Shown piece by piece: positions 36,093 through 45,902 of a stretch of DNA of 64,000 nt. The notes under the pieces are model-generated. The model saw only the letters and a list, made by a program, of their open reading frames with translations. It did not search any database and was not told the DNA's origin. The position numbers and the translations under genes are program-made. Numbering within the stretch: the stretch's first letter is position 1; every line of letters begins with the position of its first letter. The DNA is taken from assembly GCF_008711325.1 (NCBI RefSeq), contig NZ_VXDB01000013.1, forward strand, positions 62,001-126,000, in the 5' to 3' direction. Source of the stretch: Roseibium sediminis (GTDB lineage Bacteria > Pseudomonadota > Alphaproteobacteria > Rhizobiales > Stappiaceae).

Positions 36093-36938
36093 ATGCTTCT
36101 CGGTACTTCCAGAGCAGTCAAAACACTGTGCACGACGCTGTTCGGTCTGAGTTTCGGTTTGAGTATCCAAACCTGCGTATCGCAGGCCGCAACAATGAAC
36201 CCCATCAAAACCGCGACCACCGCGTATTCCTACGACTTCGCCAATGAAGTCGATGTGGAGCTGGTCCTTGCGGTCGATATCTCCCAGTCCATGGACACGG
36301 AAGAACAGGAAGTGCAGCGCGCCGGTTACATCTCGGCCCTCACCTCCAAGGAATTCCTTGAGGCCATTCAGCTTGGCCCGATCGGCAAGATTGCCGTCAC
36401 ATACATGGAATGGGGCGGCGTCGATGAGCATTTCATCGTCGCAGACTGGACCATCATCGAAAATCTCCAGACGGCGGAAAGCTTTGTCAGCCTCATTGCC
36501 GAAGCTCCCCTTCGTCAGGTGCAACGGACTTCCATCAGCTCTGCGCTGAAGAAGTCCGTCGATCTGGTACAGGACAACCAGTACACCAGCCTTCGGCAGG
36601 TGGTCGACATTTCCGGCGACGGCCCCAACAATCAGGGTGGCTCAGTCACGGAAGTGCGGGACCGGCTACTCTCCACCGGCGTTGTGATAAACGGTCTTCC
36701 GCTGATGATGAAGGCCAACACCAACACCTGGCAAGCGATGCTCAACCTCGATCACTATTATGAAGACTGCGTGATCGGTGGACCTGGCTCCTTTGCCATT
36801 CCAGTCCGCTCTCAGGAAGGGTTTGCCGATGCAATCCGCATGAAACTCGTGATGGAGATTGCCGGCCTGACATTCCCGAAGAGCTACGTGCAAAAGGTGA
36901 GCATGCGCGAACCCATTCGCTGCAACATGTTCGATTGA
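36093..36938 (+). CDS. DUF1194 family secreted von Willebrand factor A protein
   Basis: This 281-residue protein has a signal peptide (about residues 1-31, ending C-V-S-Q-A). A DUF1194/vWA domain follows, beginning VDVELVLAVDISQSMD, which carries the DxSxS part of a metal-ion-dependent adhesion site. Further segments are GGVDEHFIVADWTII and TSISSALKKSVDLV, VVDISGDGPNNQGGSV and VIGGPGSFAIPVRSQEGFADAIRMKL. It is probably periplasmic or surface-located and binds a partner protein; the partner is unknown. AGGAG precedes the ATG with 7-nt spacing. It is monocistronic, with a hairpin downstream. Confidence 0.87.
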   Translation: MLLGTSRAVKTLCTTLFGLSFGLSIQTCVSQAATMNPIKTATTAYSYDFANEVDVELVLAVDISQSMDTEEQEVQRAGYISALTSKEFLEAIQLGPIGKIAVTYMEWGGVDEHFIVADWTIIENLQTAESFVSLIAEAPLRQVQRTSISSALKKSVDLVQDNQYTSLRQVVDISGDGPNNQGGSVTEVRDRLLSTGVVINGLPLMMKANTNTWQAMLNLDHYYEDCVIGGPGSFAIPVRSQEGFADAIRMKLVMEIAGLTFPKSYVQKVSMREPIRCNMFD

Positions 36939-36962
36939 GTAATGTATATGCCGGGCAACTGA

Positions 36963-36989
36963 ACGGAGCGGGTTTTTGTCCCGCTCCGT
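36963..36989 (+). terminator. Hairpin after the DUF1194 gene
   Basis: ACGGAGCGGG (36963-36972) pairs perfectly with CCCGCTCCGT (36980-36989) around a T-rich loop. No T-run follows, so termination may be weak. Confidence 0.55.
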
Positions 36990-37105
36990 CGATATATTGC
37001 TGAACACGACCCTGCCTTGATTGACTTCATTTCCGAACGTGCTTTATCTGCCCGCAGCCGTGGCGTTACCTTTTAAGCGCCCATTTACGAACGGATGCAG
37101 ATTTC

Positions 37106-37531
37106 ATGGCCGCACGCCCAACCCTTGCCCTTGTTGCGCATGACGCAAAAAAGGACACCATGGTGGCCTTTGCGCAGCGAAACACCGAAAAGCTCAGGGA
37201 CTATGATCTTGTGGCCACCGGCACGACGGGCGGTCGCATTCTTGAAGTCTGCCCCGGTCTCAAGGTGACCCGGTTAAAAAGTGGGCCCTTGGGCGGCGAC
37301 CAGCAGATCGGGGCCATGATCGCGGAAGGGCGCCTTCAGGGACTTGTGTTTTTCGTCGATCCGCTCAGCCCGATGCCGCATGATGTAGATGTGAAGGCCC
37401 TTATGCGCTTGTCCCTGGTCTACGACTTGCCGATGGCACTCAACCTGTCCACTGCAGAGATCCTGCTGCGGTCCGCCCGACTGTCGGGACTGAAGACCAC
37501 ATCAACCACTCCGGAAGTCAACTGTGGCTGA
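37106..37531 (+). CDS. mgsA: Methylglyoxal synthase
   Basis: This 141-residue enzyme turns dihydroxyacetone phosphate into methylglyoxal and phosphate. Family segments are [17 protein letters not shown] at the N-terminus (catalytic-loop His and Lys), [13 protein letters not shown] near 37-49, [19 protein letters not shown] near 57-75 and [22 protein letters not shown] near 81-102 with the catalytic Asp and His. Its end overlaps the glucokinase start by 8 nt. The pathway bypasses lower glycolysis under phosphate limitation. The ribosome site before the ATG is weak. Confidence 0.93.
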   Translation: MAARPTLALVAHDAKKDTMVAFAQRNTEKLRDYDLVATGTTGGRILEVCPGLKVTRLKSGPLGGDQQIGAMIAEGRLQGLVFFVDPLSPMPHDVDVKALMRLSLVYDLPMALNLSTAEILLRSARLSGLKTTSTTPEVNCG

Positions 37532-38582
37532 TAACTCCTTGTCTACCAGACCTACCGAATTCGAGTATCCGGTCCTCGTTGCCGATATCGGTGGAACGAA
37601 TGCCCGCTTTGCGCGGATTGACGGACCGAATACCGAGACGGTCAAATGTCCCAGTCGCGGCACCGGAAACCATCCGGGCCTCGTGGAAGCCATTCGCGAC
37701 AGCCTCGCCGAAGTGGCAGGCCCTGCCCCCAAGACCCTTATTGCCGCCGTCGCCGGGCCCGTCACTGGAGACACCATCCCGCTGACCAATGCGCCATGGG
37801 TTATCAAGCCCGCCGAGGTTCTGAAGGAACTGGGACTGTCTCAGGTCGTGATCATCAACGACTTTGAAGCGCAGGCGCTGGCGCTGCCGGGCCTTTCCGG
37901 ACCAGACATCGAACAGATAGGCGGAGGCAAGGTTCGCCCGGATTCCACCAAATTCGTTCTTGGCCCCGGCACAGGACTGGGCGCGGCCGCAATGATCTAT
38001 GCGGCGGGCACTTGGATCCCCGTCCCGGGCGAAGGCGGGCATGTGGAGATCGGCCCGGTGACAAAGGAAGACGAGGCCATCTGGCCGCATATCGAGCGCA
38101 TGGGCGGTCGTGTCGGGGCAGAGAGCATCCTGAGCGGGAGTGGACTGCCAAGGCTTGCCAAGGCCGTTGCCGCAAGCCGTGGAACCGAACACCGCCTCAC
38201 CACGGGTGCGGCCATTACGCAGGCTGCAGGCGAAAATGATCCTGTTGCGCTTGAAACGCTGCATGTTTTTGCTCGCGCCCTTGGCCGCGTTGCCGGTGAC
38301 TTTGCCCTCAGCCTTCTGGCGCGCGGCGGTGTCTACCTGACCGGCGGCGTCACCCCCCGCATTGACCGCTTTTTGAGCGATGGCCAGTTCCGTGCGGCCT
38401 TTGAAGCAAAGGCACCTCACGAAAGACTCGTCGGTTCAATCCCGACCTTCATTGTCCGCCATCCCAATCCCGCGCTTGAAGGCCTTGCTGCTTTCGCACA
38501 TGAACCGGAACGCTTTGCGGTCGACCTGTCGGGGCGCAGCTGGCATTGCGCGCCGACGCAGGATATCGAACGCGCGGTCTGA
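37524..38582 (+). CDS. glk: Glucokinase
   Basis: This 352-residue enzyme of the bacterial Glk (ROK-unrelated) family phosphorylates glucose. Signatures are [17 protein letters not shown] near residues 16-32 (phosphate loop), [19 protein letters not shown] segment near 110, [13 protein letters not shown] near 152-164, [18 protein letters not shown] near 172-190 and [13 protein letters not shown] near 270-282. The start is GTG at 37524, inside the 3' end of mgsA, so translation is probably coupled to methylglyoxal synthase. hrpB follows 6 nt later. Confidence 0.94.
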   Translation: MADNSLSTRPTEFEYPVLVADIGGTNARFARIDGPNTETVKCPSRGTGNHPGLVEAIRDSLAEVAGPAPKTLIAAVAGPVTGDTIPLTNAPWVIKPAEVLKELGLSQVVIINDFEAQALALPGLSGPDIEQIGGGKVRPDSTKFVLGPGTGLGAAAMIYAAGTWIPVPGEGGHVEIGPVTKEDEAIWPHIERMGGRVGAESILSGSGLPRLAKAVAASRGTEHRLTTGAAITQAAGENDPVALETLHVFARALGRVAGDFALSLLARGGVYLTGGVTPRIDRFLSDGQFRAAFEAKAPHERLVGSIPTFIVRHPNPALEGLAAFAHEPERFAVDLSGRSWHCAPTQDIERAV

Positions 38583-38588
38583 CCCTCC

Positions 38589-41072
38589 ATGGCAGACCGC
38601 ACCCGTTTTTCTTCTCCCCTGCCGATTGACGCCGTTCTTGATGAACTTCTGGCGGCCCTGAGCGACAGCGTGAACGCCGTTCTGGTGGCAGAACCGGGGG
38701 CAGGCAAGACAACACGTGTTCCGCTTGCCCTGTTGGAAGCCGAGTGGCGCAAGGACGGAAAAATCATCGTTCTGGAACCGCGCCGTCTTGCAGCGCGGGC
38801 CGCAGCCCGCCGCATGGCATCGGAACTTGGCGAAAAGGTCGGCGAACGGGTTGGATATCGCGTTCGCATGGACAGCAAGGTATCAGAGCGTACCCGCATC
38901 GAAGTGGTCACCGAGGGCGTGTTTACGCGCATGATCCTCGACGACCCGGAACTGACCGGGATCGCCGCCGTCCTGTTTGACGAGTTTCACGAGCGCTCGC
39001 TGGACGGCGACCTCGGACTTGCGCTCGCTCTGGACGTCCAATCGGCCCTGAGAGACGACCTTCGCCTGCTGCCGATGTCTGCGACGCTGGATGCCGCCCG
39101 CGTTTCGGACACCTTGGGCGGCGCGCCGATTATCGAGAGCACGGGGCGCAGTTTTCCGGTCGAGACCAGATATCTGGGCCGAAAGCCGACTGACACCATC
39201 GAAGACACGACGGCAAGAGCCGTGCAAAAAGCCCTTGCCGAAGAACCCGGTTCCATTCTCGTCTTTTTACCCGGGCAAAAGGAAATCACCCGTACCGCAG
39301 AGCGCCTTATGGGCAAGGTACCGCATAACACGGTTCTGGCACCGCTCTATGGAGCTCTGGATGCGAAGGTTCAGGACGAAGCGATCCGCCCCGCGCACGA
39401 TGGCCAGAGAAAGGTCGTACTGGCCAGCGCCATTGCCCAGACGTCCCTGACAATCGAGGGCATCCGAGTCGTTGTCGACAGCGGCCTTGCCCGTGTTCCC
39501 CGCTTTGAACCCCAGACAGGCCTGACCCGTCTTGAAACCGTGCGCGTGTCGCGTGCCTCGGCGGACCAGCGGCGCGGCCGCGCTGGCAGAACGGAACCCG
39601 GTGTCTGCTATCGGCTGTGGGACGAAGCACAGACCAATTCGCTTCCTGCAGCTGAAGCCCCGGAGATACTCGAGGCGGACCTCTCCGGGCTGGTGCTAGA
39701 TCTGGCAAGTTGGGGCACATCCGATCCTGCACAATTGAGATTTCCAGATGCTCCTCCCCTTCCAGCATGGTCTGAAGCAAGCCTTCTGCTGAAATCCCTT
39801 GATGCACTGGACGATGACGGACGGCTGACACGGCAAGGGCGAGATCTTGCCCGATTGCCGCTGCACCCACGCCTTGCGCACATGATCCTGCGAGCGAGCG
39901 ACGACGGCGACGGCTGGACGGCCTGCCTTCTTGCCGCTGCCATTTCGGAACCCGGACTTGGCGGGCGGGACGTGGACCTTCGTGCAAGGGTGTCAAGGAT
40001 TGCGTCTGACGGCAGCCCGCGCACCCGCGATGCGCGCAAACTGGCCGAGCGATGGCTGGCCCAAGCGGGAGGTAAAAAGAATGATCTGCATGCAGAGGCA
40101 AGCGGACGCCTTCTTGCGCTCGCCTACCCGGACCGGGTTGCAGAGGCCCGTGGCAAGGCTGGCCGCTACCGGCTCGCCAATGGACGCGGCGCTGAACTTG
40201 ACGAAGGTCACCCCCTTTGCACGGAACGATTTCTGACCGTTGCCGACATTCAGGGAAAGGCTGCGAGTGGTCGCATTGCGCTTGCTGCCCCCTTGTCACA
40301 GCCCGATATCGAGGACCTCTTTGCCGACCGGATCGAGGACGTCGACGAAGTCACCCTTGAAAAGAACGGCAAGCTGAAAGCACGGCGGGTGCGAAGATAC
40401 CAGAGCGTGGTTCTCGACAGCCGGATCATCTCTGCTCCCGATCCCGCTGCCATCACCGCAGCTCTTCTGTCCGAGGTCCGGCGCAGGGGCATCGACAAAC
40501 TGCCCTTCAGCAAGGAGCAGTTGCATCTTCGGGGCCGCGTCGCGTTCGTTCGTGCCTCCGGGCAAACAGACTTGCCAGATCTCACGGATACCCATCTTGC
40601 CGAAACGCTGGATAGCTGGCTCGGACCTTTCCTTGCCGGTGCCACAAGTCTTGATGACATTGATGCCGAAACTCTCGGGAATGCGCTGGCCATGCTTTTG
40701 CCTTTTGATGCAAAGGCAAGACTGGATGAAGCGGCTCCATCCCACTTCACCGCGCCGACCGGATCGAAGCTACCCATCGATTATGGAGCTGAAAACGGGC
40801 CGACCCTGTCGGTTCGGGTGCAGGAACTCTTCGGGCTTGGCACCCATCCTTCCGTTTGCCATGGCAAGTTGCCGCTGACACTGGAACTGTTGTCTCCGGC
40901 TCATAGACCGATCCAGATCACACGCGATCTGCCCGGCTTCTGGTCCGGCTCCTGGGCCGATGTGAAAGCGGACATGCGCGGTCGCTACCCGAAGCACCCC
41001 TGGCCAGATGATCCTCTGAATGCCGAAGCGACCCGGCGAACAAAAGCGCGTTCCGGCGACAAATCCAGCTGA
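38589..41072 (+). CDS. hrpB: ATP-dependent helicase HrpB
   Basis: This 827-residue DEAH-box RNA helicase has Walker A AEPGAGKTT near residues 37-45, DEFH box FDEFHERSLDGDLGLAL near 128-144, SAT motif LLPMSATLDA near 161-170, motif V TSLTIEGIRVVVDSGLAR near 286-303 and motif VI QRRGRAGRTEPG near 328-339. HA2 and the HrpB C-terminal domain (residues 700-820) follow. The bacterial role is poorly defined. It is the third gene of the mgsA-glk-hrpB run. Confidence 0.95.
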   Translation: MADRTRFSSPLPIDAVLDELLAALSDSVNAVLVAEPGAGKTTRVPLALLEAEWRKDGKIIVLEPRRLAARAAARRMASELGEKVGERVGYRVRMDSKVSERTRIEVVTEGVFTRMILDDPELTGIAAVLFDEFHERSLDGDLGLALALDVQSALRDDLRLLPMSATLDAARVSDTLGGAPIIESTGRSFPVETRYLGRKPTDTIEDTTARAVQKALAEEPGSILVFLPGQKEITRTAERLMGKVPHNTVLAPLYGALDAKVQDEAIRPAHDGQRKVVLASAIAQTSLTIEGIRVVVDSGLARVPRFEPQTGLTRLETVRVSRASADQRRGRAGRTEPGVCYRLWDEAQTNSLPAAEAPEILEADLSGLVLDLASWGTSDPAQLRFPDAPPLPAWSEASLLLKSLDALDDDGRLTRQGRDLARLPLHPRLAHMILRASDDGDGWTACLLAAAISEPGLGGRDVDLRARVSRIASDGSPRTRDARKLAERWLAQAGGKKNDLHAEASGRLLALAYPDRVAEARGKAGRYRLANGRGAELDEGHPLCTERFLTVADIQGKAASGRIALAAPLSQPDIEDLFADRIEDVDEVTLEKNGKLKARRVRRYQSVVLDSRIISAPDPAAITAALLSEVRRRGIDKLPFSKEQLHLRGRVAFVRASGQTDLPDLTDTHLAETLDSWLGPFLAGATSLDDIDAETLGNALAMLLPFDAKARLDEAAPSHFTAPTGSKLPIDYGAENGPTLSVRVQELFGLGTHPSVCHGKLPLTLELLSPAHRPIQITRDLPGFWSGSWADVKADMRGRYPKHPWPDDPLNAEATRRTKARSGDKSS

Positions 41073-41125
41073 ACTCCCAGCACAACCCGCTTGGATGAAA
41101 ATGCAATTTCAGGTTAGCATGTGGC

Positions 41126-42001
41126 ATGGATCGCGCTCGCATCATTTCTAATCTGGCCGGGAGGACCCGGTTACCGTGGGACGCTCTCGACTACTGTTTG
41201 GGCAGGCGGGGGCGGAGCTCGACGATTTTTCTCGCAATGCTCAACCGCCTCGCTTCGGGAGGCTCTCTCTCGGCCGACGAAGAAAGCGCATTGTATTATG
41301 GCCTTCTCGTTCTGGCGTATCACCAGCGAACCGCTGCGCTACCGGACCTTTTGAAACTGCTGGAATGTCGACGCGAGGAAACCGATCGTCTGCTTGGAGA
41401 CGGCGCAATCGGTGAGGTCCTGCCGCGTGTCCTGATGGCGATCGGCGAAGATAATACCGACGATCTTTGGTCTTTTGCGATGAATGCGCCGGCAGATTGG
41501 CTGATACGCGATGCTGTCCTCAAGGCATGGGTCTATTTTGCCCTAACGGACGCCGTTCCCCGGGAGACTGCTCGCGCGCATCTGGAGACCTTTCCAACGG
41601 CAGTGGAGCTTGGCCCGGAAGATCCCTATTGGATCAGCTGGATGAATGCGGTTGCCGATCTCGGACTGACAGAGCTGGGACCGCTTCTGAGGACCATCGT
41701 CGAAAGCGGGCGGATCGAACGAGGGCCGCTTGGCCTCTCGGAAGCAGACTATCGGGATATTCTGGCGCGGCTTGAAGAAAGCACCGAGTCTTCCCGCAAA
41801 TCGGTCAGCTGGCGACAGCGGGCGGGATATACCCCCTTCGGTGAAGAAGACCGGGTCAAATATGACTTCTACAACGCGGCGCGTCTTGCTCCGGGAACAA
41901 GCCAGAGCGTGTCACAGACCTTGATGATGCAGGCGGCGGAAGATGCCGCGAACCAGCCTTACCGGATTGATCAGGCGGGAAATGAAAACACCCCCGCCTG
42001 A
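41126..42001 (+). CDS. DUF1186 family protein
   Basis: This 291-residue soluble, mainly helical protein matches DUF1186: STIFLAMLNRLASGGSLSADEESALYYGLLVLA near residues 31-63, RLLGDGAIGEVLPRVLMAIGEDN near 88-110, and paired-helix repeats like HEAT repeats around 110-200. The function is unknown. It follows hrpB by 53 nt in the same direction and converges with putA. Its last codons contain one arm of a 13-bp inverted repeat, so the 3' end of the coding sequence doubles as a hairpin. Confidence 0.75.
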   Translation: MDRARIISNLAGRTRLPWDALDYCLGRRGRSSTIFLAMLNRLASGGSLSADEESALYYGLLVLAYHQRTAALPDLLKLLECRREETDRLLGDGAIGEVLPRVLMAIGEDNTDDLWSFAMNAPADWLIRDAVLKAWVYFALTDAVPRETARAHLETFPTAVELGPEDPYWISWMNAVADLGLTELGPLLRTIVESGRIERGPLGLSEADYRDILARLEESTESSRKSVSWRQRAGYTPFGEEDRVKYDFYNAARLAPGTSQSVSQTLMMQAAEDAANQPYRIDQAGNENTPA

Positions 42002-42005
42002 TCAA
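41967..42005. terminator. Perfect 13-bp inverted repeat between the convergent DUF1186 and putA genes
   Basis: TTGATCAGGCGGG (41967-41979) and CCCGCCTGATCAA (41993-42005) pair perfectly around a 13-nt loop. It spans the stop of the plus-strand gene and lies 16 nt past the putA stop. It can act in both directions, though no T-run follows on either side. Confidence 0.65.
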
Positions 42006-42020
42006 CCTCACGTCTTGCTT

Positions 42021-45000
42021 CTACTCGTCTGATGCGGCAACGAGGCTTGCGTTGCCGCCTGCAGCAGCCGTGTTGATCGAGACGACCTGTTCCTGCGCAA
42101 AACGCGTGAGGTAGTTCGGCCCACCAGCCTTTGGCCCGGTTCCGGAGAGACCCGAACCGCCGAAAGGCTGGGTTCCAACGACAGCGCCAATCGTGTTGCG
42201 ATTAACGTATACGTTACCGACTGCGAGGCGGTCGACAACCTTCTTGACCGTCGCATCGATACGGCTGTGAACGCCCAGCGTCAGGCCGTAGCCGGTGGCT
42301 TCGATGGAATCGAGAACCTTGTCGAGCTCTTTCGTCTTGTAGCGAACCACATGCAGGATCGGACCGAAAATCTCTCGCTCCAGCTCCTCCGGCTTGTCGA
42401 GTTCGATGATATGCGGTGCCACCCAGGTTCCGCCAGCCAGTTCACCGCGCGGTGTCGGCCCGGCATAGCGAACCTTCTTTGCGGCCTTCATCTTCTCGAC
42501 ATGCGAAAGGATGTTGTCTCGCGCTTCCGCGTCGATGACCGGACCGATGTCGGTGGACGGCTTTTTCGGATCGCCGAGAGCAAGTTCCCGAGCGCCACCT
42601 TCCAGCATCTTCAGCAAGGTGTCAGCAATGTCCTCCTGCAGGAACAGAAGACGCAGGGCCGAACAGCGCTGACCAGCAGACTGGAATGCCGAGTTCATTA
42701 CATCGTCGCACACCTGCTCCGGCAGAGCCGTGGCATCAACCAGCATTGCATTCATGCCGCCGGTTTCGCCGATAAAGGGCACGATCGGACCGTTCTTGGC
42801 GGCAAGGGTACGATTGATGGCCCAGGCGGTTTCGGTTGAGCCGGTGAAGGCAACGCCAGCCACCTTCGGGTGCTTGGTCAAGGCTGCGCCGATAGCACCG
42901 TCGCCGGGCACATACAGCAGCGTGTCTTCGGGAACGCCCGCCTTGTGCAGCATCTTGATGGCTTCATAGGCGATCAACGGGGTCTGCTCTGCCGGTTTGG
43001 CGACAACCGCGTTTCCGGCAACAAGCGCAGCGGCCACCTGACCAAGGAAAATGGCCAACGGGAAGTTCCATGGAGAGATGCAGACGAAAACCCCGCGTCC
43101 GCGGAAGCGGTAACGGTTTTCCTCACCAGTCGGCCCCGGCATCAAACGCCCGGCGCCGAACAAGTTTTGTGCTTCAGCGGCGTAGTAGCGACAAAAATCA
43201 ACCGCCTCGCGGATTTCCGCGATCCCGTCCGGCAGGGTCTTGCCTGCTTCGGTGCAGAGAATGGCCATCAACCGATCAAAATCGGCTTCCATGAGATTGG
43301 CCATCTTTTCCAGCGCCTTGGCGCGCTCTTCCACCGGCTGACGAGACCATTTCCGGAAGCCGGCGACGCCCGCCACCATGGCTTCTTCAACATTCTTGAC
43401 CGTCGCAAGTGTCACATTTCCTGCAACAGTCTTGCCGTCGACCGGCGAAAGCACCGGCTGCGTTTCGCCAAAGGTGGTTGCACCGGGGATCAGGGGACGT
43501 GCATTGGTCGCCGGAAAGGCAACGGTCTCAATCGCGTCCGTCAGCGCACCCCGTTCCTTTGCCCAGCCGAGTTCCCGTCCGGAGGAATTCCTGCGGCTAG
43601 CGCCGTACAGATCGAGTGGCATGGGAATGGACCGATTACGTGAGCGATCACCGTCAGCAAGAATTTCCTGCGGGCGCTTCAACAGCTGGGCAACAGATAC
43701 AGAACTGTCCCCGACGATGGTCACGAAGGACGAGTTCGCGCCATTTTCGAGAAGGCGGCGCACCAGATAGGCAAGCAAATCCTTGTGCCCCCCGACAGGG
43801 GCATAGATGCGGCAAGGATACTTGTCCTTTTCCGTCACGGACTTGTAGAGGCTCTCGCCCATGCCGTGCAGCCGCTGGAACTCATAGCCGTCCTTGTTGC
43901 CGGCGATTTCAGCGATCTGGGCAACAGTCAGGGCGTTGTGGGTGGCAAACTGCGGGTAAAGCACATCGCGCGCGGCCAACATGCGTCGGGCACAGGCCAC
44001 GTAGGAAAGATCCGTTGCCGCCTTTCGCGTAAAGACAGGATAGTCTTCCGCACCCATTTCCTGCGCGTGCTTGATTTCCGTATCCCAGTACGCCCCCTTC
44101 ACGAGCCGAACCATAAGACGGCGATTGTATTTGCGGGCAGCGGAAATCAGCCAGTCGATCACATGGATGCCGCGCTTCTGGTAGGCCTGAACCGCAAGGC
44201 CAAAACCATCCCATCCTTCCGTCACCGGGTCGGCAATCACGGCGGCAATCACATCAAGCGAGATTTCAAGCCGATCCGCTTCTTCCGCATCGACCGTAAA
44301 GTTCAGATCGTATTTGCGGGCTGCTTTCACCAGTTCCAGCAGTTTGGGGACGAGTTCGTCGCGCACCCGTTCTCCGTTGACAGCCTCGTAGCGCGGATGC
44401 AGCGCTGACAGTTTCACGGAAATGCCGGGCCGCGCGGGCAGCTTGCCATCTCCGGCGGACTTGCCGATAGCCTCGATCGCATTCGCGTAAGACTGGAAAT
44501 AGCGTTCCGCATCGTGGGCGGTGCGAGCCCCTTCGCCCAGCATATCGTAGGAATAACGATAGCCCTTGGCTTCCTGCGTCTTTGCCCTCTCAAGAGCCTT
44601 GGAAATCGTTTCACCCAGTACAAACTGGTGTCCCAGAAGCTGCATTGCCTTGCGGGTGGCGGTGCGAACTGCCGGCATGCCCATTCGTTTCACGAGGGAG
44701 GCGAGAATGGTTTGCGGCGTATCACCGGGATGAAGCAGACGGGAAGTGACGCCCAGCGCCCAGGAGGACGCCGACACCAGCCACGTGTCTGACTTTGGCT
44801 GGCTTGGTTCGTCAAAACGGGCAACGGCCAGCTTGTCCTCGATCAGCTTGTCGGCCGTTGCCGCATCAGGCACCCGCAGCAGAGCTTCTGCCAGCACCAT
44901 CATGGCGAGGCCTTCACGCGTTGTGAGACCAAACTCGCGCATGAAGTCCTCGACACCGCCAAGTCCGGTCGGCGTGGAGCGCATTGCATGAATATAGGCT

Positions 45001-45161
45001 GTCGCCTGTGTGTCGATCCGGCGTTCCTGCGCATCACTCAGGGCAACTTCCGAGAGAAGCTGCTTTACCAGCGTCACATCATCCGGAGCATAGTCGGCCC
45101 GAAAAGGCGGCAAGCCGGAGGCGTCAAGAGCAAGACTGGCAACAGACGAATTGGCGGGCAT
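42021..45161 (-). CDS. putA: Bifunctional proline dehydrogenase / glutamate semialdehyde dehydrogenase
   Basis: This protein of about 1046 residues oxidises proline to glutamate in two steps. The proline dehydrogenase barrel (about 170-470) has RLVKGAYWDTEIKHAQEMG; the aldehyde dehydrogenase domain (about 560-1030) has FTGSTETAW, the Glu of FIGETGGMNA and the catalytic Cys of SAGQRCSALR. No ribbon-helix-helix DNA-binding domain is present at the N-terminus, so it should not repress its own gene; the divergent Lrp-type regulator fits that. The start at 45161 follows AGGGAG with 6-nt spacing; ATGs at 45167 and 45206 are alternatives. Confidence 0.95.
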   Translation of the reverse strand: MPANSSVASLALDASGLPPFRADYAPDDVTLVKQLLSEVALSDAQERRIDTQATAYIHAMRSTPTGLGGVEDFMREFGLTTREGLAMMVLAEALLRVPDAATADKLIEDKLAVARFDEPSQPKSDTWLVSASSWALGVTSRLLHPGDTPQTILASLVKRMGMPAVRTATRKAMQLLGHQFVLGETISKALERAKTQEAKGYRYSYDMLGEGARTAHDAERYFQSYANAIEAIGKSAGDGKLPARPGISVKLSALHPRYEAVNGERVRDELVPKLLELVKAARKYDLNFTVDAEEADRLEISLDVIAAVIADPVTEGWDGFGLAVQAYQKRGIHVIDWLISAARKYNRRLMVRLVKGAYWDTEIKHAQEMGAEDYPVFTRKAATDLSYVACARRMLAARDVLYPQFATHNALTVAQIAEIAGNKDGYEFQRLHGMGESLYKSVTEKDKYPCRIYAPVGGHKDLLAYLVRRLLENGANSSFVTIVGDSSVSVAQLLKRPQEILADGDRSRNRSIPMPLDLYGASRRNSSGRELGWAKERGALTDAIETVAFPATNARPLIPGATTFGETQPVLSPVDGKTVAGNVTLATVKNVEEAMVAGVAGFRKWSRQPVEERAKALEKMANLMEADFDRLMAILCTEAGKTLPDGIAEIREAVDFCRYYAAEAQNLFGAGRLMPGPTGEENRYRFRGRGVFVCISPWNFPLAIFLGQVAAALVAGNAVVAKPAEQTPLIAYEAIKMLHKAGVPEDTLLYVPGDGAIGAALTKHPKVAGVAFTGSTETAWAINRTLAAKNGPIVPFIGETGGMNAMLVDATALPEQVCDDVMNSAFQSAGQRCSALRLLFLQEDIADTLLKMLEGGARELALGDPKKPSTDIGPVIDAEARDNILSHVEKMKAAKKVRYAGPTPRGELAGGTWVAPHIIELDKPEELEREIFGPILHVVRYKTKELDKVLDSIEATGYGLTLGVHSRIDATVKKVVDRLAVGNVYVNRNTIGAVVGTQPFGGSGLSGTGPKAGGPNYLTRFAQEQVVSINTAAAGGNASLVAASDE

Positions 45162-45289
45162 TCCCATCTCCCTGAAAGACGCGCGGCTGCGCGAAACTTT
45201 TCGCATCTTGCCTGAATGCAGAGATTATTTTTCACCAATTTTGTGCCATCATGCGGTGGATTTTGCAAAAAAATACCGTAGGGACCGCG

Positions 45290-45754
45290 ATGAATCACAC
45301 TCTTGATCCAATTGACCGTAAAATCCTCAAAGCACTACAAGTCGACGGCAGGATCAGCAACACCGACCTTGCCGACAAGGTTGGGCTTTCTGCCAATGCG
45401 ACAAGCGAACGGTTCAAGCGGCTGGTCCGTGATGGCTATATTTCAAGCTTCTCCGCTGTTCTGGCTCCTGAAAAGGTAGGCCGGGAGTTGCTTGTCTTCG
45501 TGGAGATCAAGTTAGATCGGACGTCCTCTGAAATCTTCGACGCCTTCCGGCGGGCCATCGAGCGTTCCAGCGACATACTCGAGTGCCATATGGTTGCCGG
45601 TGGGTTCGACTACCTCCTGAAGGCGCGCGTTTCCGATATGGACACATACAGGCGGTTCCTCTCCGATGTGGTGCTCGCCCTGCCCGGAGTCAGGGAGACC
45701 CATACCTATCCGGTCATGGAGGAAATCAAGGAAACGCATGTGTTGCCGGTCTGA
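45290..45754 (+). CDS. Lrp/AsnC family regulator, probable activator of putA
   Basis: This 154-residue protein has an N-terminal helix-turn-helix (LDPIDRKILKALQVDGRISNTDLADKVGLS, residues 4-33) and a C-terminal RAM effector domain (VFVEIKLDRTS...CHMVAGGFDYLLKARVSDMDTYRRFLSDV). It is divergent from putA with a 128-nt AT-rich spacer, the usual arrangement for PutR-type proline-responsive activators in alphaproteobacteria. The ATG at 45290 follows AGGGA and fits the family start; an in-frame ATG at 45251 is less likely. Confidence 0.9.
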   Translation: MNHTLDPIDRKILKALQVDGRISNTDLADKVGLSANATSERFKRLVRDGYISSFSAVLAPEKVGRELLVFVEIKLDRTSSEIFDAFRRAIERSSDILECHMVAGGFDYLLKARVSDMDTYRRFLSDVVLALPGVRETHTYPVMEEIKETHVLPV

Positions 45755-45902
45755 GGCTTATTTCCTGTCTGTGCCCAATTCTGGCTTTGCGCCATAGCGT
45801 TGATGAGCATCGGCAAGGTTCACAAGATTTCACAAAGCCTTGTCTTGACCGTAAGTTGTCGGACGCGCCAAACGATTCCATTGGCAAATGAAAGAGGTGC
45901 CC

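Noticed and set aside
36093..36938. The possibility that the vWA protein is TadG of the pilus.
   Set aside because: It lacks the N-terminal pseudopilin helix, lies 25 kb from the pilus locus and matches DUF1194 better.
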